Notes: generated by a model from the letters alone, not told the origin. A stretch of 64,000 bases of DNA from Propionivibrio soli (GCF_025770765.1 NZ_JANZKY010000001.1:62001-126000); one strand, 5' to 3'; counted from the stretch's first letter, positions 35,582 to 45,192 are shown. Numbers and translations: made by a program.

Positions 35582-36487
35582 GTGAAAATCGCTCTTGACC
35601 CCTACATGCATCGCCACCTCGATCTGCCCGGCCTCTGCCGCTTGACGGCCGAACTCGGTTACCAGTACATCGAACTCTCCCCGCGCGCCGACTTTCTCGA
35701 CTGGTGGGTCATGCCACATGCCTTTCCGGAACGGATCGCCGAGTTCAAGAAGGCGATGCGGGAACACGGCGTGCAACTGGCAACGCTGCAGCCGATGTAC
35801 CGTTGGGCGAGCCCGTTCGAGGACGAGCGCCAGGTGGCAATGAAGTACTGGAAGCGCGCGATCGACATCGCGGTCGAGATGGGCTGCGAGTTGATGATCT
35901 CGGAGTTCGGCCGCGGCGCATCACCCGAACGCTCCGTGGGCATGGGCCCGGCCGTGAATGGTAAGGAAGCGTGCGAAGCGGCGTTCTGGCGCTCGATGGA
36001 AGAACTCGTGCCGGTCTTCGAACGGGAAGGCGTCGTTCTCTCGATCGAGCCGCATCCGGAAGACTGGGTGGAGACGTTTCATCCCGCGTACGACGTGATC
36101 CGCATGATCGGCTCGCCCAACGTGAAGATGTCGTATATCGCCCCCCACACCTTCTACTACGGCGATGACATGGCCGCCATGTTGCGCGAGGCGGCCCCGG
36201 TTCTGAGCCACGTACGGGTCGCCGACACCTACAACCACAAGGCGTCGTCCGGCCTCCGCTACATTGTCAACCCGCCGGGGGCGCAGGTGCGCGTGCACCA
36301 GCATCTCGACATCGGGCAGGGAGAGATCGACTGGGATGTCTTTTTCGCCACACTGGCCGAGATTGGCTTCGACGGCGTTTTGTCGTCCTGCGTGTTTGCC
36401 TGGGAAGACCGCGCCGAGGAGTCGTCACGCTTCATGCGTCGCGAGATCCAGCGCTATGTCGACAAGTACTGGCACCAGGCTGCCTGA
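35582..36487 (+). CDS. iolH: IolH-like sugar phosphate isomerase/epimerase family protein
   Basis: A 301-residue TIM-barrel protein of the AP-endonuclease-2 family. It matches Bacillus IolH along its length in the segments YIELSPR, KYWKRAIDIAVEMG, SMEELVPVFEREG, APHTFYYGDD, SHVRVADTYNH and RYIVNPPG. GTG start at 35582 with AAGGAG 6 bp upstream. IolH belongs to the Bacillus iol operon, but its reaction is not firmly established. First gene of the iolH-iolI-iolG unit, divergent from lacI. Confidence 0.85.
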   Translation: MKIALDPYMHRHLDLPGLCRLTAELGYQYIELSPRADFLDWWVMPHAFPERIAEFKKAMREHGVQLATLQPMYRWASPFEDERQVAMKYWKRAIDIAVEMGCELMISEFGRGASPERSVGMGPAVNGKEACEAAFWRSMEELVPVFEREGVVLSIEPHPEDWVETFHPAYDVIRMIGSPNVKMSYIAPHTFYYGDDMAAMLREAAPVLSHVRVADTYNHKASSGLRYIVNPPGAQVRVHQHLDIGQGEIDWDVFFATLAEIGFDGVLSSCVFAWEDRAEESSRFMRREIQRYVDKYWHQAA

Positions 36488-36569
36488 CGAGAGTCCACGG
36501 GGCACAGCACTCGACGATTGGCCCGACACTAAAGCCGCGCTTCAACAACTTCAACAGGAGGTCGCAAAC

Positions 36570-37385
36570 ATGAGCCGCATTCGTTTTTCCATCAACCGCA
36601 TCAGCTCGCCACGCATCTCTTTCGATGCTTTCCTTGCCATGTGCAATCGCTTGGGCGTCGACAGCGTCGAGATCCGCAACGATCTGCCGGGCACCGAACT
36701 GCAGGACGGCACGCCGGCACCGATAATCAAAAACTCAGCCGCCGCAGCGCACATCACGGTGCGTACGATCAATGCGCTTTATCCGTTCGACGTCTTTACG
36801 CCGGAACTGCGCGAGAAGGCCGTGACGCTCGCCAAGTACGCAAAGGAGAGCGGCGCCGAAGCGCTCGTCATGTGTCCGCTCAACGACTGGAACGACAAAC
36901 GCACGCCCGCCGAACGCTACGCCGACCTCGTGCGCTCTTTGTGCGAACTGCGCCCCATCCTTGAAGACGCGGGGTTGCTTGGCCTCGTCGAACCGCTCGG
37001 TTTCCAGCAGTGCTCGCTGCGTCGCAAGTCGGACGCCATCAAGGCTATCTACGACGCGGGCGCTGAGCGCGCGTATCGCCTGGTCCACGACACTTTTCAC
37101 CATTACCTGTCGGGCGAGGACATTTTCTATCCCGACATGACGGGCCTCATCCACATCTCGGGCGTCGAGGACAAGGCATTGCAGGATGCCGACATGCGCG
37201 ACGAGCATCGCGTCCTTGTCGGCACGGCTGATCGGCTTGGCAATCTACGGCAGCTCAAGATCATGCTCGACCGCGGTTACCAGGGCGTCGTTTCCTTCGA
37301 GCCGTTCGCCCCCGAGATCATGGACGCCAGCGATAGCGAAAGCCGCCTGCGCGCCAGCATGGACTTCGTGCGCGCCAACGTTTGA
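36570..37385 (+). CDS. iolI: IolI-like 2-keto-myo-inositol isomerase (TIM barrel)
   Basis: A 271-residue TIM-barrel isomerase. The [10 protein letters not shown] start, VEIRNDLPG and [10 protein letters not shown] resemble Bacillus IolI (278 residues), which interconverts 2-keto-myo-inositol and 1-keto-D-chiro-inositol and so admits chiro-inositol to the pathway. Metal-ligand candidates include the histidines of [16 protein letters not shown] at 36570 has AGGAG 9 bp upstream; upstream in-frame sequence is iolH-overlapping noise. Confidence 0.8.
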   Translation: MSRIRFSINRISSPRISFDAFLAMCNRLGVDSVEIRNDLPGTELQDGTPAPIIKNSAAAAHITVRTINALYPFDVFTPELREKAVTLAKYAKESGAEALVMCPLNDWNDKRTPAERYADLVRSLCELRPILEDAGLLGLVEPLGFQQCSLRRKSDAIKAIYDAGAERAYRLVHDTFHHYLSGEDIFYPDMTGLIHISGVEDKALQDADMRDEHRVLVGTADRLGNLRQLKIMLDRGYQGVVSFEPFAPEIMDASDSESRLRASMDFVRANV

Positions 37386-37422
37386 GTTCATCCCGGTCTT
37401 TTCCAAAACAAGAGGAACGATC

Positions 37423-38436
37423 ATGACTCTGAAAATCGGCGTCGTCGGAACCGGCGCCATCGGCCAGGATCACATTCGCCGGATTACGCAGGCGCTGTCC
37501 GGAGCTGAAGTCGTGGCGGTTAACGACATCAATCCGCAACAGGCCCGCGACACGGTCGCCAAATACGGGTTGCACGCCGAAGTGCATGCCGACGGAGAAG
37601 CGCTCATTGCGTCGCGCGACGTCGAGGCCGTCCTCGTCACTTCATGGGGCCCAACGCACGAACTCTTCGTTCTCGCCGCGCTGGCCGCCGGCAAACCGGT
37701 GTTCTGCGAGAAGCCGCTGGCGACGACGGCGGACGGATGCCGCCGCATCGTCGACGCCGAAATCGCGGCCGGCAGGCGCCTCGTGCAGGTCGGCTTCATG
37801 CGCCGCTACGATGTCGGCTATCGCGATCTCAAGAAGACGATCGAACAGAACGCCATCGGCACCCCGCTCATGGTGCACGGCGCTCACCGCAATCCGGCCG
37901 TCGGCGACGGCTACAAGACGGACATGGCGATCACGGATACGCTGATCCACGAGATCGACGTTCTGCGCTGGCTGCTGCGTGACGACTACACGTCGGCGCA
38001 GGTCATCTATCCGCGCAAGACGCGCAATGCGTCCGGCCACCTCGCCGATCCCCAGATCATTCTCCTGGAAACGACGACGGGCATCCGCATCGACGTCGAG
38101 GTCTTTGTGAATTGCGTCTATGGCTACGACATTCAGTGCGAGGTCGTCGGCGAGACAGGCATCGCGCGCCTGCCGGAACCTGCGCGCGTGTTGATGCGCA
38201 GCGGCGCCAAGCGTTCGGTCGAGATTCTCACCGACTGGAAGGAACGCTTCATCGATGCCTACGACGTCGAGATTCAAGCCTTCATCGACGGTGTTCGCAC
38301 TGGAGAGCTCACCGGCCCCACGGCGTGGGACGGCTACGCCGCAGCGCTTATCGCCGACGCCTGTGTCAAGGCGCAACGCACGGGGGCGATCGAACCGATC
38401 GCGATACCGCCGCGGCCATCGTTTTACGACGCGTAA
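37423..38436 (+). CDS. iolG: myo-Inositol 2-dehydrogenase IolG
   Basis: A 337-residue NAD-dependent dehydrogenase, the first step of inositol catabolism (myo-inositol to 2-keto-myo-inositol). Rossmann motif [13 protein letters not shown] at 6-18; catalytic residues fall at the same numbers as in the characterised Bacillus enzyme: K97 in CEKPLATT, D172 and H176 in TDTLIHEID. The sequence follows Bacillus IolG closely ([29 protein letters not shown]). ATG at 37423 has AGAGGA upstream. It ends the iolH-I-G operon before a strong terminator. Confidence 0.95.
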   Translation: MTLKIGVVGTGAIGQDHIRRITQALSGAEVVAVNDINPQQARDTVAKYGLHAEVHADGEALIASRDVEAVLVTSWGPTHELFVLAALAAGKPVFCEKPLATTADGCRRIVDAEIAAGRRLVQVGFMRRYDVGYRDLKKTIEQNAIGTPLMVHGAHRNPAVGDGYKTDMAITDTLIHEIDVLRWLLRDDYTSAQVIYPRKTRNASGHLADPQIILLETTTGIRIDVEVFVNCVYGYDIQCEVVGETGIARLPEPARVLMRSGAKRSVEILTDWKERFIDAYDVEIQAFIDGVRTGELTGPTAWDGYAAALIADACVKAQRTGAIEPIAIPPRPSFYDA

Positions 38437-38438
38437 CG

Positions 38439-38469
38439 AAAGTGGCCCCGCCTCGCCGGGGCCACTTTT
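38439..38469 (+). terminator. Rho-independent terminator after iolG
   Basis: A 12-bp stem (AAAGTGGCCCCG and complement) with a 6-nt loop, followed by TTTT, located 3 bp after the iolG stop. It separates iolHIG from the chemoreceptor gene. Confidence 0.88.
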
Positions 38470-38590
38470 GCGTGCCGCTTCTGCCAGAGCTCTCGGCCGT
38501 CTTCACCCTCCACGTTTCGCCCTCGGCTATTGCGTTGACGTTCGATCATGCGATACTCGAAAAAGAAGTCGCAGCAAACGCCAGCTCGTA

Positions 38591-38605
38591 TGTAGATTAA
38601 CTACA
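38591..38605. promoter_or_regulatory. TGTAG-N5-CTACA dyad upstream of the chemoreceptor gene
   Basis: TGTAGATTAACTACA is a 15-bp sequence with perfect 5-bp arms, 62 bp upstream of the mcp ATG. Its arms resemble the HexR/RpiR-type consensus TGTARTNNNAYTACA at all but one position. Possible operator for an RpiR-family protein; no other evidence. Confidence 0.4.
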
Positions 38606-38666
38606 AGAATATGGACAGACACGCTGGGCGCCAGGGATAACTCATACGTCATGCAGAGGGGGTTCT

Positions 38667-40370
38667 ATGATCGGCATCGGCTTGGGCAATTTCAGCGTCA
38701 AGAAAAAGCTCGGCTTTTTGATACTGTTCGCGATTCTGATGCTCTTGGTCGTCGGCGTCGCGGGACTAGCTGGGGCGAAGCGCATCGACGGCGCGCTCAC
38801 AGTCGTTTCTGAAGACAAGCTGCCGGCGGCAAACGAGCTGGCAACGATCCGCAACAGCATGGCGACGCTACACAGCGTGTGCCTCGAAGCGTCGCTGTGG
38901 CGCGAGAAGAAATACTCGCAGAAGTACTTCAAGAACATTTTCCGCCGCATCGAGCCACTCAATACCGAGCTGATGAAGGCAATGGAGAATTACGAGAAGC
39001 TCGGCCTTTCGGAAGAAGAAACCGAAGCCTGGAAGAAATTCAAGGAGACGTCGGCCAACTGGCACACCTACGCAAAACGCACGGCGAAGGTCATCGAGCA
39101 ACTGGCAAACAACGACGACAACGGCAGCAACACCGAAGAGGCGATGGCCAAACAGGCGCAGTACTTCGACGATTACGACATGTCGATGGCGCCGTGGGGT
39201 GTCGTCGAACCGGCGTTGCAGAAGGCGCTGACCGCTCTCGTCGAAGCCAACGCGAAATCGGGCGAAGGCGCCGTTGAAGCGGGCAGAACGGCGAGCAAGG
39301 CGGCGTCGGTCGCGATCATCGGCGTCTCGGCCGTCGCCGCCTGCATCCTGGTCGTCCTCGGTTTCTTCATGAGCCGGGGGATCATCGCGCCGCTCGAGAA
39401 CATGCGGCGCTCGATCGTCACCGTGGCGACCGACAACGACTTCACAAACCGCGCGGCGGTTACGTCGCGCGACGAGGCGGGACAAACCGCTGTAGCGTTC
39501 AACGAACTCATCGAGCAGATGCAACGTTCGTTGCGCGAGGTTCTCGATAACGCCGGGCAGGTGTCGAGTGCCGCGCACCAGGCGGCCGACGTTTCTAAGC
39601 AGGTTTCCGACGCGTCGAACAACCAGAGCGAAGCTGCGTCGGCGATGGCCGCGGCCATCGAGCAGATGACCGTGGCGATCACGCACATCAACGACTCGGC
39701 GCGCAGTGCGCTGCAGCGCGCGCAGGAAGCGGGAGCCGCGGCGGACTCCGGAGCGGAAACGATTTCCGGGGCGAACGCCGAGATGGCCGAAATCGCCGGC
39801 ACGGTGCACAACGCGGTGCGCGACATCAACGAGGTCGGTGTGCAGTCTGGCAAGATTTCGATGATGGTGCAGGTGATCAAGGATGTCGCCGATCAGACCA
39901 ACCTGCTGGCTCTGAACGCCGCGATCGAGGCGGCACGCGCGGGAGAACAGGGGCGCGGATTCGCCGTCGTCGCCGACGAAGTACGCAAGCTGGCCGAGCG
40001 GACGGCTTCCTCGACGACCGATATCGCGGGCGTCGTCGCGGCGATGCAGGCGTCGACGAAGAACGCCGTCACGGGCATGGACTCCGTCGTGCAGCGCGTC
40101 GACGTCGGGCAGAAGCTCTCGGATCAGGCCGCGCAGCGGATGGGCGAGATCCAGGGCGAAGCCAAGCACGTCGCAGACGCGATCCACGACATCGCTATCG
40201 CGCTCGACGAACAGAGCACCGTCGCCCAGGACATCGCTCGGCGCGTCGAAACCGTCGCCCGCATGTCGGAGGAAAACACAGCCGCAGCGACCAACACAGC
40301 CAAAGTCGCCGAAGGGCTGGACCAACTGGCCGGCGCCTTGCGGCAGACCGCCGGGCGGTTCAAGGTGTAG
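38667..40370 (+). CDS. Methyl-accepting chemotaxis protein
   Basis: A 567-residue chemoreceptor: membrane helix 1 (about 14-34), a periplasmic four-helix-bundle ligand domain (about 36-210), helix 2 (about 213-235), HAMP (about 236-290), and the cytoplasmic signalling coiled coil with its conserved tip [19 protein letters not shown] near 410-428. It lacks a C-terminal CheR-tethering pentapeptide. It lies inside the inositol island between iolG and the transaldolase-like gene, separated from each by regulatory sequence. Sensing of inositol or a related metabolite is a contextual guess. Confidence 0.93.
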   Translation: MIGIGLGNFSVKKKLGFLILFAILMLLVVGVAGLAGAKRIDGALTVVSEDKLPAANELATIRNSMATLHSVCLEASLWREKKYSQKYFKNIFRRIEPLNTELMKAMENYEKLGLSEEETEAWKKFKETSANWHTYAKRTAKVIEQLANNDDNGSNTEEAMAKQAQYFDDYDMSMAPWGVVEPALQKALTALVEANAKSGEGAVEAGRTASKAASVAIIGVSAVAACILVVLGFFMSRGIIAPLENMRRSIVTVATDNDFTNRAAVTSRDEAGQTAVAFNELIEQMQRSLREVLDNAGQVSSAAHQAADVSKQVSDASNNQSEAASAMAAAIEQMTVAITHINDSARSALQRAQEAGAAADSGAETISGANAEMAEIAGTVHNAVRDINEVGVQSGKISMMVQVIKDVADQTNLLALNAAIEAARAGEQGRGFAVVADEVRKLAERTASSTTDIAGVVAAMQASTKNAVTGMDSVVQRVDVGQKLSDQAAQRMGEIQGEAKHVADAIHDIAIALDEQSTVAQDIARRVETVARMSEENTAAATNTAKVAEGLDQLAGALRQTAGRFKV

Positions 40371-40624
40371 TTCCGCAGAGCGGTTGGGCGCCCGCTGCCC
40401 AGAGCGGCGGGCTTCGCCGCCTTGCGATGCCCACCGGTACTCCTGGCTTTCTCTCCTCAGCGCGAATCCGGCCCCGAGCGCCCGACCCTCTGCCTCGCAG
40501 TTCTCGGCACGTTCCTTCCAGCAATTCCCCCGCGAACCCAGCCACGGCCTTTCCACGTCTCGCGCCACGCCAGAAAAATGTTCATCTAGCGCGTCGAGAT
40601 AGGGCGTTAAAAAAAGACAAAATA

Positions 40625-40636
40625 GAATGCTAGTTC
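40625..40636. promoter_or_regulatory. GAA-N6-TTC element, candidate RpiR/IolR operator B
   Basis: AGAA-TGCTAG-TTCT (with flanks) is a symmetric site ending 3 bp before the -35-like TTGACT of the downstream promoter, a good position for a repressor. Same half-sites as at 34169 and 43050. Confidence 0.5.
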
Positions 40637-40639
40637 TAA

Positions 40640-40668
40640 TTGACTTTGATATTTAGAAAATATATTGT
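40640..40668 (+). promoter_or_regulatory. Candidate sigma-70 promoter for the transaldolase-like operon
   Basis: TTGACT at 40640-40645 with TATTGT at 40663-40668 (17-bp spacer); TATATT at 40661 with a 15-bp spacer is an alternative. It lies in the only AT-rich stretch of this intergenic region. Confidence 0.5.
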
Positions 40669-40855
40669 TTACGCAAGGTTGAGAGGGTCAATGACGAGTG
40701 GATTCGGAAAGCGGTAACACGATCAAGAAAACCGCGACCGGTGCACAACGAAATTCGCCTTGATCAATGAACTGGTCGCGCTCCGCTTGCGGGGCACGCA
40801 CGAATCAACCTCAGGGCCATTCATCTACCGCTAGCCACTAACGAGGTATGTGCAA

Positions 40856-41950
40856 ATGAACAACAGTCAGCAAGCCGCTCAGAGCCCCCTATCCCTGACG
40901 ACCGCCAACTACGTGACGGATTTCTGGAACGACTCCTGTGCGGTCGACGAACTGCAGTACGCGATCGCCAACGGCGGCGTCGGCGCGACGACCAACCCGA
41001 GCATCGTGCTCAACGTGCTGAAGAAGGAACTGCCGGCGTGGCGCGACACCTTGGTGCGCATCTTCAATGAGAACCCGACCTGGGGCGAAGAGCAGATCGC
41101 CTGGAAATTGATCGAGGAGATGGGCCTGAAGGGCGCCCAGTTGCTGATGCCGATCTTCGACCGCGAACGCGGACGCAAGGGGCGGTTGTCGATGCAGACG
41201 AACCCGGCGTTCTACCGCAACCCCGAGGCGCTCGTCGAACAGGCCGTTCATTTCAACAGCCTCGCGCCGAACGTGCAGGTGAAGATTCCGGTGACCGCTG
41301 CCGGCATTCCCGCGCTGGAAGAAGCCACCTACCGCGGCGTAACGATCAATGCCACGGTCTGCTTCACCGTTCCGCAAGCCATTGCCGTTGCAGAGGCCGT
41401 TGAACGCGGATTGAAACGCCGGGCGGCCGAAGGCAAGAACTGCGACATCTTCCCGGCTTGCACAATCATGGTCGGCCGCCTCGACGACTGGATGAAGGTC
41501 GTCGCACAACGCGACGGCATCGCGCTCACTCCGGGATACGCCGACTGGGCCGGCGTGGCGACAATGAAAAAGGCGGCGGCCATCTTCAAACAGCGCGGCT
41601 ACCGTGCGCGTCTGCTCTCCGCGGCCTACCGTCATCACCTGCACTGGTCCGAGTTCATCGGCGGCGACATCATCCTGACGATTCCGCACGAGTGGCAGGT
41701 GCTGTTCAACAACTCCAAGGTCGAGGTCAAGGAGCGCATGCAAAACCCGGTCGATCCGAAGATCGTGGCCGAGCTTTACGACCTGGTCCCGGACTTCCGG
41801 CGTGCCTACGACGAAGACGGCATGACGGTCGCCGAATTCGACGACTACGGCGCCACCCGGCGCACGCTGCGCGGCTTCTGCGACCACTACCACGAACTGC
41901 TGTCGATCGTGCGCGACGTGATGATCCCGAACCCGGACAAGAAGAAGTAA
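40856..41950 (+). CDS. Transaldolase-family protein in the inositol island
   Basis: A 364-residue class I aldolase of the transaldolase family: GATTNPSIVLNVL at 43-55 and the Schiff-base lysine K143 in VKIPVTAAGIPALEEA. It is longer than the small fructose-6-phosphate aldolases (about 220) and differs from classical TalB in the C-terminal half (IILTIPHEWQVLFNNS). I place the start at the ATG at 40856, which has GAGG 9 bp upstream; a GTG two codons earlier is too close to that site. It is cotranscribed with the Gfo/Idh gene 28 bp downstream. Role unknown: perhaps an aldolase step for a deoxy-keto-sugar or an alternative inositol isomer. Confidence 0.82.
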   Translation: MNNSQQAAQSPLSLTTANYVTDFWNDSCAVDELQYAIANGGVGATTNPSIVLNVLKKELPAWRDTLVRIFNENPTWGEEQIAWKLIEEMGLKGAQLLMPIFDRERGRKGRLSMQTNPAFYRNPEALVEQAVHFNSLAPNVQVKIPVTAAGIPALEEATYRGVTINATVCFTVPQAIAVAEAVERGLKRRAAEGKNCDIFPACTIMVGRLDDWMKVVAQRDGIALTPGYADWAGVATMKKAAAIFKQRGYRARLLSAAYRHHLHWSEFIGGDIILTIPHEWQVLFNNSKVEVKERMQNPVDPKIVAELYDLVPDFRRAYDEDGMTVAEFDDYGATRRTLRGFCDHYHELLSIVRDVMIPNPDKKK

Positions 41951-41978
41951 TCCCTGTAACCAAGACACGGGAAACGTC

Positions 41979-43001
41979 ATGACGGAAAACGTACGCATCG
42001 GCATCGTCGGGCTTGGCCGGCTGGGCAAGCGCCACGCGCTGAACCTCGCCGGTTCTGTTCCCGGAGCATCGTTGATCGCCGCCGCCAGCCCGGTCGAAGA
42101 GGAACGGCGCTGGGCGCGCGATCATCTGCCGCAAGCCAGCAGCTACGCCTCGCTCGAAGAGTTGCTGCGGCACGACGGGCTGGATGCCGTCTGGCTCGTC
42201 ACACCGACCTCGCTACACGTCGAACAGATTGAAGCTGCGCTGCTCGCCGGCAAGCACGTCTTCTGCGAGAAGCCGCTGGCGCTGACGCTGGAATCCTGCG
42301 ATCGCGTTCTGGAACTGGCGGAGAAACGTCCACGGCAGGTGGCAATGATCGGCTTTACCCGCCGTTTCGATCCCGCCTACGCGATGTTGAAGGAGCGTAT
42401 CGACGCAGGCGAGCTCGGCCGCGTATATCGCCTGCACTTTGAATCGCACGATCCGATCGATCCGCACGGTTTCTTCGTCAAATTTGCTCCTACGTCAGGC
42501 GGCCTGTTCCTCGATTGCGGTATCCACGACGTCGACCTGGCACGCTGGATGGCGGGAAACTCGCGGGCGGTACGCGTAAGCGCGAGCGGTTGCTGCCACC
42601 AATATCCCGGACTTGCGGAATGCGGCGACATCGACACCGGTGTCGGCACGATCGAGTTCGAGAACGGCCTGATCGCTACACTGTTCATCTCGCGTACCTC
42701 GCATCGCGGCTACGAAGCTACGCTGTGGGCCAACGGAACCCTGGGCGGAATGCTGGCCGGCAAGGACATCGCGGCCCCGGCCCTGATTGCCGAATCCGGA
42801 AACATGCAGCATCGGCAAGGGCTGCCCGATTTCTTCGCACGCTTCTCCGACGCTTTTCTCGTCGAAGCCAAAGCCTTCGTCGACGCTTTGCGCAGCGGCC
42901 AACCGTCGCCGCTGACACTTGCCGACGCGCGCGAGGCGACACGCATTGCGATCGCTTTGCGTGAGGCCTACGAAGGCCGGCGGACGATCGAACTCGACTG
43001 A
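41979..43001 (+). CDS. Gfo/Idh/MocA family oxidoreductase (third inositol dehydrogenase-like)
   Basis: A 340-residue NAD(P)-dependent oxidoreductase: Rossmann motif IGIVGLGRLGKRHA at 7-20, catalytic EKP at 97-99 in FCEKPLALT, and GFTRRFDPAYA in the second domain. It differs from the IolG at 37423 and the IdhA-type protein at 29102. The family oxidises inositols (myo-, scyllo-, chiro-) and sugars. Pairing with a transaldolase-like gene suggests a side branch for another stereoisomer. It is followed by a 258-bp promoter region before iolD. Confidence 0.85.
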   Translation: MTENVRIGIVGLGRLGKRHALNLAGSVPGASLIAAASPVEEERRWARDHLPQASSYASLEELLRHDGLDAVWLVTPTSLHVEQIEAALLAGKHVFCEKPLALTLESCDRVLELAEKRPRQVAMIGFTRRFDPAYAMLKERIDAGELGRVYRLHFESHDPIDPHGFFVKFAPTSGGLFLDCGIHDVDLARWMAGNSRAVRVSASGCCHQYPGLAECGDIDTGVGTIEFENGLIATLFISRTSHRGYEATLWANGTLGGMLAGKDIAAPALIAESGNMQHRQGLPDFFARFSDAFLVEAKAFVDALRSGQPSPLTLADAREATRIAIALREAYEGRRTIELD

Positions 43002-43049
43002 ATCTCGAAATGTGTATCACCGGAATACGCCTCCTGCCATCTGCGATTA

Positions 43050-43061
43050 GAATTTTTGTTC
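43050..43061. promoter_or_regulatory. GAA-N6-TTC element, candidate RpiR/IolR operator C
   Basis: AGAA-TTTTTG-TTCC (with flanks) lies about 200 bp upstream of iolD, just before a TATGAT (43065-43070) that could be a -10 element. It is the closest of the three sites to the published GGAA-N6-TTCC motif. Confidence 0.5.
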
Positions 43062-43259
43062 CGTTATGATAAATATCGAGAATTTCCGTTGCACTAAAGC
43101 CGAAGGCGCGCTATCTTTCCCGAGTGGGAAATGGAGCAATTTGGGGAGCAATCCCGGTCCCCGGGAGAGCACCCGGCGAGGCGCGCCGAGCACGTTCGCA
43201 GAAGACCTAAACGGGCGTTTTTGCGCGGTGCGGGAGACAAAAACAGCGGAGGTCAGGTA

Positions 43260-45113
43260 ATGACGACAATTCGTTTGACGATGGCGCAGGCACTGGTGCG
43301 TTATCTCACTGCACAACGCGTAACAACCGGCAACGGAACCGAGCCGCTTTTCGGCGGCATGTGGGCGATTTTCGGGCATGGAAACGTGAGCGGTCTGGGT
43401 GGGGCGCTGTATGCGGTTCGCGAGACGTTCCCGACGTTCCGTGCGCACAATGAACAAGGCATGGCTCTTGCGGCGGCGGCGTACGCCAAGGCACACTTCC
43501 GCCGACGCATCATGGCCGTGACGACGTCGATCGGCCCGGGCTGTACGAACCTGGTGACAGCCGCCGCGACCGCGCACGTCAATCGTCTGCCGATGCTCTT
43601 GCTTCCGAGCGACGTCTTCATCTCGCGCGCGCCGGATCCGGTTCTGCAACAGGTCGAGGACTTCCAGGACGGTACGGTTTCGGCCGTCGACTGCCTGCGT
43701 CCGGTGTCGCGTTATTTCGATCGCATCGTCGCGCCTTCGCAATTGCTGACCGCATTGCCGCGCGCCATCGCCGTACTCACCGACGCAGCGCAATGCGGAC
43801 CTGTTACCCTGGCCTTGCCGCAAGACGTGCAATCGATGGCCTACGACTGGCCGGAAGAATTCTTCGCCGAGCGCGTTGTGCATTTCCGTCAGCCGCCCGC
43901 CGACCCGGGCGAAGTGGCCGCCGTCGCGGCAGTGCTGCGTAATGCCAAGCGCCCGCTGGTGGTCAACGGTGGCGGCGTTCTCTACAGCAAGGGCGGCTGT
44001 GCCGCGCTACGCGCGTTTGTCGAAAAACACGGCATTCCGGTCGGCGAGTCGCAGGCCGGCAAGGGCGCCCTGCCCTGGGACCACCCGATGCTCTCCGGCG
44101 CGATCGGTGTGACCGGCTCCACGGCGGCCAACGCACTTGCCGAAGAAGCGGACGTGGTCATTGCCGTCGGCACCCGATTGCAGGACTTCACCACCGGCTC
44201 ACATGCTTTGTACGCTCAGGCCAAGCTCGTTTCGATCAACGCGGCACCTTTCGACGCCATCAAGTGGAGCGCGACGGAAATGGTCGCCGACGCGGCGGTC
44301 GGGCTCGCGGCGTTGTCCGCTGCCCTCGGTACGTGGCAATCTGAGACCGCCTGGCGCGAGAAGAGCGTGAAGCTCAACGACCAGTGGCGGCGCATGGTGA
44401 AAGAGATTGTCGTCAGTCCGCGCGCCGACCTGCCTACCTACGCCGAAGTCATCGGTGCGGTGCAAGCCTCGTCGCCGGATTCCGAGACGCAGGATATCGC
44501 GGTGTGCGCCGCAGGAACGCTGCCGGCGGAGCTGCACAAGCTCTGGCGCACGTCGACACCTGGCGGTTATCACATGGAATACGGGTATTCGTGCATGGGC
44601 TACGAGGTCGCGGGTGGCGTCGGCGTCAAGATGGCGCATCCTGACCGCGAAGTCATCGTCATCGTCGGCGACGGCAGCTACCTCATGCTCAACAACGAGC
44701 TCGCGACGTCGGTGATGCTGGGTCTGAAGATCATCGTCGTCGTCACCGACAACGCCGGCTACGCCTGTATCACCCGACTGCAGAAAGCCTGCGGCGGTGC
44801 CCCGTTCAACAACATGTATGTCGATTGCCTGCAGGGACCGCACGGCATCCCGGCGATCGACTTCGCGCTCAACGCACGTTCGCTCGGTGCCAACGCGGAG
44901 ACGGTGACCAGCGTCACCGAGTTGCGCGAGGCGATGGTCCGCGCACGCGCTTCAGACAAATCGACCCTGATCAGCATCACCATCGACGGGCCGCAATGCA
45001 CCGAGGAAGGCGGCGCTTGGTGGGAAGTTGGCATTCCGGAAGTATCGGAACGCGCCGAAGTTCGCGCCGCACGTGCGCAGTTGGAGCAGGACAAGAAGAA
45101 GCAGAGGCTTTGA
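43260..45113 (+). CDS. iolD: 3D-(3,5/4)-trihydroxycyclohexane-1,2-dione hydrolase IolD
   Basis: A 617-residue thiamine-diphosphate enzyme that opens the inositol ring, giving 5-deoxy-D-glucuronate. N-terminal PYR domain with the activating glutamate in AHNEQGMALAAAAYAK; central domain with GTRLQDFTTGSH; C-terminal PP domain with the ThDP/Mg motif GDGSYLMLNNELATS and an asparagine in VVVTDNAGYACI. ATG at 43260 with GGAGG 8 bp upstream; further-upstream readings lack family similarity. First gene of iolD-E-B-mmsA. Confidence 0.96.
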   Translation: MTTIRLTMAQALVRYLTAQRVTTGNGTEPLFGGMWAIFGHGNVSGLGGALYAVRETFPTFRAHNEQGMALAAAAYAKAHFRRRIMAVTTSIGPGCTNLVTAAATAHVNRLPMLLLPSDVFISRAPDPVLQQVEDFQDGTVSAVDCLRPVSRYFDRIVAPSQLLTALPRAIAVLTDAAQCGPVTLALPQDVQSMAYDWPEEFFAERVVHFRQPPADPGEVAAVAAVLRNAKRPLVVNGGGVLYSKGGCAALRAFVEKHGIPVGESQAGKGALPWDHPMLSGAIGVTGSTAANALAEEADVVIAVGTRLQDFTTGSHALYAQAKLVSINAAPFDAIKWSATEMVADAAVGLAALSAALGTWQSETAWREKSVKLNDQWRRMVKEIVVSPRADLPTYAEVIGAVQASSPDSETQDIAVCAAGTLPAELHKLWRTSTPGGYHMEYGYSCMGYEVAGGVGVKMAHPDREVIVIVGDGSYLMLNNELATSVMLGLKIIVVVTDNAGYACITRLQKACGGAPFNNMYVDCLQGPHGIPAIDFALNARSLGANAETVTSVTELREAMVRARASDKSTLISITIDGPQCTEEGGAWWEVGIPEVSERAEVRAARAQLEQDKKKQRL

Positions 45114-45192
45114 ACGCTGGCGGCGAGCACCTCGCAATCCGCATCGATCGAAAAACCGGACAAGACTGACTAAGCGTAAATAAGGGACAGAC

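Larger units (their letters stand above)
40371..40855. other. Intergenic region before the transaldolase-like operon
   Basis: 485 bp with no gene seen. The first 230 bp are GC-rich and featureless. The stretch 40605-40680 is AT-rich and carries a GAA-N6-TTC element (40625-40636) followed by a sigma-70-like promoter, leaving a leader of about 180 nt. Confidence 0.6.

Noticed and set aside
36264-36569. Extension upstream of iolI
   Set aside because: It overlaps the end of iolH in another frame; the ATG at 36570 has a ribosome site and matches the IolI start.
38868-40568. Long minus-strand open frame (566 codons) opposite the chemoreceptor
   Set aside because: Arginine/histidine-rich shadow without motifs; the plus-strand MCP is unambiguous.
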